From: a virus
Virus record (IMG/VR): IMGVR_UViG_3300030106_003744
Span: 1 to 27,865 of that record
DNA: 27,865 nucleotides
Reading direction: 5' to 3' (one strand)
Every line of letters begins with the position of its first letter. Position 1 is the first letter of the stretch. The position numbers were made by a program, and so were the translations under genes. This document shows positions 24,772-27,865 of this stretch, in pieces. The notes below the pieces were generated by a model. That model worked only from the letters and a program-made list of their open reading frames with translations. It was not told where the DNA came from and ran no database searches.

Positions 24772-25290
24772 TTAAGCTCCTAGTTGTGGTACACCTGCAC
24801 CAGTTAATATTTTATTAACTTCAGCTGTTAGTCCATCAAGTTCATTAATGCCATGAAGAAGATCTGTTGCTGCTCTTTTCTGTCTTTCTAGTTCTTCTAT
24901 TTCTTTTCCTATATCATTACCTTTACTGTTTTGCAGTGCAACTTCTTCACAAGCTTTTCTATATGCTGAATTTATAGTTTCATAACTTGATCCATTGTAT
25001 ATAGTAGGCCAGTCACTATTGTAACCTTTTACATCTAAAGCCTTTTTAATGTTTTCATAGATTTGTTTTAAAGTACTACAAAGTGTATCAGCTTCATGTT
25101 TTATTACATTGAATCTCATTAGTTTATCAAATACATCTATTTCTTTGAGATAGTTTTCATATTGTTTATTACCTAGATCAGTTACTTTAGATGCATTTTT
25201 ATGTTTAAGAACTGATATCTTAGCATCTATAGCTTCTTCTATTCTTTGAGTAAAATACTTTCTTTGTTGAACACTTATTTTATTTGACAT
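24772..25290 (-). CDS. Helical coiled-coil protein of unknown function
   Basis: The protein has 172 residues, largely helical and charged. Basic N-terminal helices (SVQQRKYFTQRIEEAIDAKI) are followed by a mixed central part and a C-terminal coiled coil (GKEIEELERQKRAATDLLHG), ending in GAGVPQLGA. The start has a good AAGGAG site. It is followed within two bases by the 70-residue coiled-coil gene. The position upstream of the recombination genes suggests an early accessory protein. No family recognised. Confidence 0.65.
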   Translation of the reverse strand: MSNKISVQQRKYFTQRIEEAIDAKISVLKHKNASKVTDLGNKQYENYLKEIDVFDKLMRFNVIKHEADTLCSTLKQIYENIKKALDVKGYNSDWPTIYNGSSYETINSAYRKACEEVALQNSKGNDIGKEIEELERQKRAATDLLHGINELDGLTAEVNKILTGAGVPQLGA

Positions 25291-25312
25291 GTTTGTCTCC
25301 TTCTTTTATTAT

Positions 25313-25597
25313 TTATAATACTGGCATTATTTCTGTTTTTAAATACTTTTGTCCTTGTACTTCTATTGTTTGTCCTGGAAACTCTGCTTTAAGCACACCA
25401 CCATCATTACCTTCATCATCCATTTGTGCTATTATTATTGTTCCATTATCAAGAGTAAAAGTTATAGGCCTTTTATGCCAACCAAAGTCTTCTTCTGCTT
25501 CTGTCTTTGTTAAGTAGGCTACTTCTGTTATTGTTCTACCTACTAATATATCTGAAGCTACTTTAGTCCACTTTCTTATTATATCTGCTTCTAGCAT
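25313..25597 (-). CDS. Conserved-looking small beta-rich protein
   Basis: The protein has 94 residues. An N-terminal helix (EADIIRKWTKVASDILVGRT) is followed by ITEVAYLTKTEAEEDFGWHK and a strand-rich part (RPITFTLDNGTIIIAQMDDE, then GNDGGVLKAEF). The 'GW..RPI...LdnG..i....DdEGNdgG' pattern is reminiscent of small proteins found in many phages and bacteria, but I cannot name the family. AAGGAG precedes the start. The upstream gene overlaps it by 35 bases. Function unknown. Confidence 0.7.
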   Translation of the reverse strand: MLEADIIRKWTKVASDILVGRTITEVAYLTKTEAEEDFGWHKRPITFTLDNGTIIIAQMDDEGNDGGVLKAEFPGQTIEVQGQKYLKTEIMPVL

Positions 25598-25730
25598 TTA
25601 TTCTCCTTCTTATTAATTTATATTTTCCATAAAAGACATTGTCCCAAGCTTTTATCATTGCTTGTTCATTGGTTAGTTCTCCATCTTGAAACAAGTCTTC
25701 ATCAGGCACTTCTTCCCAGTTATTAAACAT
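25563..25730 (-). CDS. Small protein, unknown function
   Basis: The protein has 55 residues. The N-terminal half is acidic and aromatic (FNNWEEVPDEDLFQDGELTN), and the C-terminus is strongly basic (KYKLIRRRINARSRYNKKVD). The ATG directly follows the previous stop (TAAATG) and has AAGGAG at good spacing. It overlaps the next gene by 35 bases, which is unusual but supported by ribosome sites for both. The basic tail may contact nucleic acid. No family recognised. Confidence 0.6.
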   Translation of the reverse strand: MFNNWEEVPDEDLFQDGELTNEQAMIKAWDNVFYGKYKLIRRRINARSRYNKKVD

Positions 25731-25886
25731 TTATCTCCTTCTATTTTCTTTCATTATTTCTGATATATATATTTGTTGCAAATTATCAAGATGATTTAAA
25801 TCTCTTTCATTCTTAATAATGCCTTGTTTATCTATTTTATCTTCAAGTTGTTTAATAGCTTTTTCTATTTCATTTATTTTTATCAT
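25731..25886 (-). CDS. Small helical protein, unknown function
   Basis: The protein has 51 residues, a single charged helical hairpin (for example NEIEKAIKQLEDKIDKQG) ending in KENRRR. A strong AAGGAGG site precedes the ATG. That site lies at the end of the structured gene-poor stretch upstream, so the 25906-26001 stem could control access to it. The stop abuts the next ATG. Function unknown. Confidence 0.65.
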   Translation of the reverse strand: MIKINEIEKAIKQLEDKIDKQGIIKNERDLNHLDNLQQIYISEIMKENRRR

Positions 25887-25905
25887 CTATCCTCCTTAAA
25901 GTTTA

Positions 25906-26001
25906 TCCCTGCCATAGTCTTTGTGTCAGAAAGATAATATCTAGAGCTACAATAATCCTTGTTATCCAAAGCTATTGTGATTCTATCTACTATGACAGGG
26001 A
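25906..26001 (-). ncRNA. Long-range 13-position stem with nested hairpin
   Basis: In leftward RNA, UCCCUGUCAUAGU (26001-25989) pairs with ACUAUGGCAGGGA (25918-25906), with one U-G pair. Inside, ACAAUA/UAUUGU (25978-25973 with 25954-25949) encloses CUUUG/CAAGG with a GAUAA loop, again with one U-G pair. The closing stem ends about 10 bases before the AAGGAGG of the next gene, a position suited to translation control. Confidence 0.5.
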
Positions 26002-26166
26002 ATTTTAATATTGAGGCTGGGCATGCTGGGATGTTCATGCATGCTATGTAAGAGGAGCTACCTCTCCTTCCCACTCAGCCTGTTGGTACCAATAATTAAA
26101 CAGGGCAGCATAAATATTGACTATGCCAATCATTACATTATTACCTAAGTTTAATTAATAATTTTT

Positions 26167-26200
26167 GGGACACAGGTAGAAAGAGAGGTACCTATGTCCC
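26167..26200 (-). ncRNA. 12-position stem-loop
   Basis: In leftward RNA, GGGACAUAGGUA pairs with UACCUGUGUCCC across a 10-base loop, with one U-G pair and no mismatch. It is followed by AAAAAT rather than Ts, so it is not an intrinsic terminator in this direction. It lies just after the 7-bp hairpin that borders the end of the 46-residue gene. Confidence 0.5.
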
Positions 26201-26201
26201 T

Positions 26202-26231
26202 AATAGCTTCCACACACATATGTTAGCTATT
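26202..26231 (-). repeat. 7-bp perfect inverted repeat at a gene end
   Basis: AATAGCT and AGCTATT flank a 16-base loop that contains ACATATGT. The repeat touches the stop codon of the 46-residue gene. No T-run follows. It may be a weak 3'-end structure. Confidence 0.4.
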
Positions 26232-26371
26232 TAATTTATTTCAGTCTTTTTTCTAAAGTCTATATTCTTTGTTACAATATAGTCTACAAAGTAGTCAAGC
26301 TCATCTTGTGTAAATAGTTCTAGATGAGCTTTTATAAACTCTATTAATATATCTCTTTCTTTTTGTTGCAT
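26231..26371 (-). CDS. Small acidic helical protein
   Basis: The protein has 46 residues, helical, with EFIKAHLELFTQDELDYFVD in the middle. It starts in a TAATG overlap with the previous gene, the junction type common in this genome, and ends at the border of the structured stretch. No motif is recognised. The helical pattern and the exact overlap support a real gene. Confidence 0.55.
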   Translation of the reverse strand: MQQKERDILIEFIKAHLELFTQDELDYFVDYIVTKNIDFRKKTEIN

Positions 26372-26535
26372 TAGATCTCTCTAGGATGATACTGCCTGAA
26401 AGTAATACCTCCAGGCATATATGCTGTAGTGTGATATTTAGTTGTCTTTATTTTAGTAATAAAGCCTAATTTACTACAGCTTGTTAGAAATGCACAGATT
26501 ATTTTTGAAAATATTGATTCTTTTTCTTTACTCAT
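26371..26535 (-). CDS. Small protein, unknown function
   Basis: The protein has 54 residues: MSKEKESIFSKIICAFLTSC, then KLGFITKIKTTKYHTTAYMP, ending FRQYHPREI. The alternation in the C-terminal half suggests two or three beta strands. GAGGA precedes the ATG, which overlaps the end of the zinc-ribbon gene by 8 bases. It ends in a TAATG overlap with the next gene. No family recognised. Confidence 0.55.
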   Translation of the reverse strand: MSKEKESIFSKIICAFLTSCSKLGFITKIKTTKYHTTAYMPGGITFRQYHPREI

Positions 26536-26662
26536 ATTCTTCCTCTTCTTTCTTTATTGCACCTACACTTATGTTATAGCAAGTAACACAAACCTCATCT
26601 CCATGAGGATCTCTTAGTACTGCATCTTGCTCTTCACATCTTTCACAGCTACCTCTTTCCAT
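26528..26662 (-). CDS. 44-residue zinc-ribbon protein
   Basis: The frame encodes two CxxC pairs, CERC near the N-terminus and CVTC 16 residues later, then a helix and an acidic tail (KKEEEEYE). This fits a single zinc-binding ribbon. The start overlaps the 3' end of the preceding gene by 14 bases and the ribosome site is weak, so coupling is likely. It is the second tiny zinc-ribbon gene in this block. The role is unknown; zinc ribbons in phages often touch DNA or RNA polymerase. Confidence 0.6.
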   Translation of the reverse strand: MERGSCERCEEQDAVLRDPHGDEVCVTCYNISVGAIKKEEEEYE

Positions 26663-26915
26663 AATGCTTAGCCATTTCTTCCATGTCTATTTCAAACTGC
26701 AATATAGTTTCTTCAGCTGTATTGATTTGTTCTTGTAGTTTTGTTAAGCATTGCTGTATAGCTTTTGGATTAGCTTTAATACCAAGCAAAGCTTGTGCTT
26801 CTTTCATTACTCTTACTGTTTCTATTAGATACAACTCTTGTTCTACATCATTCATTGTAGGCATTGTATCAAATATATCTTCTTTGTCTTTGTGATGTTC
26901 ATATATCTTTGACAT
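26649..26915 (-). CDS. Small helical protein, unknown function
   Basis: The protein has 88 residues from the ATG at 26915, which has AAGGAG at ideal spacing. An in-frame ATG at 26948 lies upstream of that site and is rejected as the start. The N-terminus is charged (SKIYEHHKDKEDIFDTMPTM), followed by long helices with a probable coiled coil (LTKLQEQINTAEETILQFEI). A copy of the repeated 13-base motif lies 25 bases before the start. No family is recognised. Confidence 0.65.
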   Translation of the reverse strand: MSKIYEHHKDKEDIFDTMPTMNDVEQELYLIETVRVMKEAQALLGIKANPKAIQQCLTKLQEQINTAEETILQFEIDMEEMAKHYGKR

Positions 26916-26939
26916 CTTATCTCCTTCTTTGTTTAAACC

Positions 26940-26952
26940 CAAAAACACAAAG
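26940..26952 (-). promoter_or_regulatory. Repeated 13-base motif CTTTGTGTTTTTG, candidate promoter
   Basis: This copy directly abuts the TAA of the 89-residue gene and is followed by GGGTTTAAACAAAG and then the ribosome site of the next gene. The first bases (CTTTGT) can pair with ACAAAG at 26932-26927, giving a 6-bp stem that the other copies do not share. See the copies at 24543 and 19270. Confidence 0.4.
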
Positions 26953-27222
26953 TTATTTGTATTTAACTCTATATTCTTCTACTTTATTGTATATATAGTC
27001 TGGGTTGCTGTCTTTAGTTATGCTATCTAGTATAGCTTCAGCATCTTCTAATTGTTGAGGATGGCAGAGTTGACCACTTTCTAATATAGCTAAAGCTCTA
27101 TCATCTAGCTTTATATGTTTAACAAATTTACCATCTTTGTATTCTGTTACCATTTTTACAATGATGTTGTTGCCATATTTATCAGGCTTTAAGCTTGTTT
27201 GTTTAAGCTGGTATGTCTTCAT
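26953..27222 (-). CDS. Small protein, unknown function
   Basis: The protein has 89 residues. Its N-terminal half looks beta-rich (NNIIVKMVTEYKDGKFVKHI) and its C-terminal half helical (LEDAEAILDSITKDSNPDY). A GAGGT site precedes the ATG, which overlaps the previous gene by 20 bases. No metal-binding or membrane motif is visible. Function unknown. Confidence 0.65.
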   Translation of the reverse strand: MKTYQLKQTSLKPDKYGNNIIVKMVTEYKDGKFVKHIKLDDRALAILESGQLCHPQQLEDAEAILDSITKDSNPDYIYNKVEEYRVKYK

Positions 27223-27475
27223 TTGTTACCTCTTTGATTTTATTTTTATAATGATTAATCTGTCCTTCTTTATCTTCTGGTATCCATTCTTTTTCTGCAG
27301 CATTAAGGACATTAGCTATGCTATTTATGTTTCCATAAGTATGAGATATATGTGTAAGAATATCTCCTAGCAATTCTTTCATTAGTTTTATTTCTTTGTT
27401 GTGTTCTTTGACTTTTTGTATAGTTTGTTCAAGGGTTATTGGGTTAGTTTGTTGTGAGTTAGTTGTTGTTTTCAT
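27203..27475 (-). CDS. Small helical protein, unknown function
   Basis: The protein has 90 residues. A polar Thr/Asn-rich start (TTTNSQQTNPITLEQTI) leads to helical segments (KVKEHNKEIKLMKELLGDIL, then a short His-rich region). GGAG lies 4 bases before the ATG, inside the end of the upstream gene (17-base overlap). No family recognised; by context an early accessory protein. Confidence 0.65.
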   Translation of the reverse strand: MKTTTNSQQTNPITLEQTIQKVKEHNKEIKLMKELLGDILTHISHTYGNINSIANVLNAAEKEWIPEDKEGQINHYKNKIKEVTNEDIPA

Positions 27476-27752
27476 AGTACTCCTTCCAGCTAAACACTAC
27501 AAGCAAGAAAGATATAGCTAACACTATAAAGAAAGGTTTATATACTAATTTATTTATATAAGCATATGTTATATAAGTAGTTGATAGTATAGTAGCAAAG
27601 CTAGCTAGCATTATATCTACAGCAGTAGCAGGCTTTATCTCTGGACTTTCTTTTATTGATTCAATTAAAGGTGGTTTCTTTTTAACTTTAGGCTTAGCCT
27701 TTGCTTTAGTCTTTTTGGTTACTTTAGTTTTCTTATTTACTTTAATCATCAT
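27459..27752 (-). CDS. Membrane protein with Lys/Ala/Pro-rich N-terminal tail
   Basis: The protein has 97 residues (or 96 from the second ATG). The first ~28 residues are a run of Lys with Thr, Ala, Pro and Val (KVNKKTKVTKKTKAKAKPKV), like histone-H1-type or AlgP-type tails. Two hydrophobic helices follow at about 46-64 and 70-87. The topology suggests a basic cytosolic tail that could bind nucleic acid or acidic phospholipid at the membrane. It lies among early accessory genes. No family recognised. Confidence 0.65.
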   Translation of the reverse strand: MMIKVNKKTKVTKKTKAKAKPKVKKKPPLIESIKESPEIKPATAVDIMLASFATILSTTYITYAYINKLVYKPFFIVLAISFLLVVFSWKEYYENNN

Positions 27753-27855
27753 TACCTCTCTCTCTTGTTATAAAAAGATGTGTTTCTTCCATTAGTTTTA
27801 ATTTATCTGCAGGCATACCTTCCAATGGTTCTTCTATTAATGACATCCATTTCAT
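27742..27855 (-). CDS. Small protein at the right edge (possibly truncated at 5')
   Basis: From the ATG at 27855 the frame encodes 37 residues (MKWMSLIEEPLEGMPADKLK, ending TRERGNDD). It overlaps the next gene by 11 bases. The frame remains open to the window edge, so the true start could lie outside. The helical, charged sequence and overlap support a gene, with no functional clue. Confidence 0.45.
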   Translation of the reverse strand: MKWMSLIEEPLEGMPADKLKLMEETHLFITRERGNDD

Positions 27856-27865
27856 TAAAAGTATT

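Larger units (their letters stand above)
25887..26230 (-). ncRNA. Gene-poor structured stretch, candidate non-coding RNA or leader
   Basis: No convincing gene fills these 344 bases. The core (26011-26090) has 43 G or C in 80 bases, far above the surrounding AT-rich DNA. It holds a series of inverted repeats. These include a 13-position stem (25906-25918 with 25989-26001) around a nested hairpin, a 12-position stem (26167-26200), a 7-bp stem (26202-26231), GCATA/TATGC (26108-26126) and the palindromes TTGGTACCAA and GCATGC. Where stems have a non-Watson-Crick pair, it is G-U in leftward RNA. It could be a regulatory leader, a stable phage RNA or a replication origin. Two short frames (26133-26044 and 26038-25883) also exist. 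Confidence 0.5.

Noticed and set aside
25883-26074. 63-residue leftward GTG-start frame as a protein gene
   Set aside because: Not annotated as CDS because base use differs from all neighbours, no ribosome site is present, and the same bases form paired stems. The ATGA overlap at its end is recorded as a finding.
26040-26100. tRNA-like GCTGAGTGGGAAGG segment (Ser/Leu D-arm-like)
   Set aside because: No matching T-arm, acceptor stem or anticodon arm could be laid out around it.
25887-26230. Group I intron
   Set aside because: I could not recognise P, Q, R and S core elements, and there is no split gene around it.
1-27865. CRISPR array, insertion sequence, integrase or attachment site
   Set aside because: No direct-repeat/spacer pattern, transposase, recombinase or tRNA-linked repeat was seen.

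Overview
This window is part of a low-GC tailed phage genome. By gene order it resembles a short-tailed (podovirus-type) phage of the kind abundant in seawater. Rightward genes (1-18488) encode lysis, tail and virion-cargo proteins. Leftward genes (27865-18485) encode DNA replication and recombination functions plus many small accessory proteins. The two blocks converge at 18485-18488, where their last genes share the bases of their stop codons. The window has no terminase, portal, capsid, DNA polymerase, integrase or tRNA gene. The host cannot be read from the sequence; a low-GC marine bacterium such as a SAR11 relative is only a guess.

Rightward block. After the 3' end of a gene entering from the left comes a lysis region with small membrane proteins, a GH108 muramidase and a holin-like peptide. 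Then come a long tail nozzle-like protein carrying apparent inserted beta-sandwich domains, a small fibre-type protein, and a set of probable ejected virion proteins of 201, 162, 437, 2168 and 1258 residues. The 2168-residue protein carries an HEYGH zinc-protease motif. It also carries a DHDGD motif in a context that matches the catalytic barrel of multisubunit-type RNA polymerases, and a K-x7-K pair about 210 residues upstream. I read it as a candidate virion-delivered single-chain RNA polymerase, as known from crAss-like phages.

Leftward block. From the right edge, about a dozen small genes (two zinc ribbons, coiled coils, a Lys-rich membrane protein) lead to a recombination/replication set: a Sak4-like ATPase, a DUF669 protein, an AEP primase-helicase, a Gp157-family protein, a DUF932 protein, an HNH endonuclease, an OB-like small protein and a PDDEXK nuclease. 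The Sak4-like ATPase has its P-loop at the extreme C-terminus instead of the N-terminus, which is a circular permutation.

Non-coding layer. The leftward block holds several long stems. The single non-Watson-Crick pair in each stem is a G-U pair only in leftward RNA, so they look like structures of the leftward transcript. The largest cluster is a 344-base gene-poor stretch (25887-26230) with a GC-rich core. A 13-base motif (CTTTGTGTTTTTG) follows gene ends at two places, with a near match at a third, and is a candidate phage promoter. Many junctions in both blocks are TAATG or ATGA overlaps, so translation is probably coupled along both operons.
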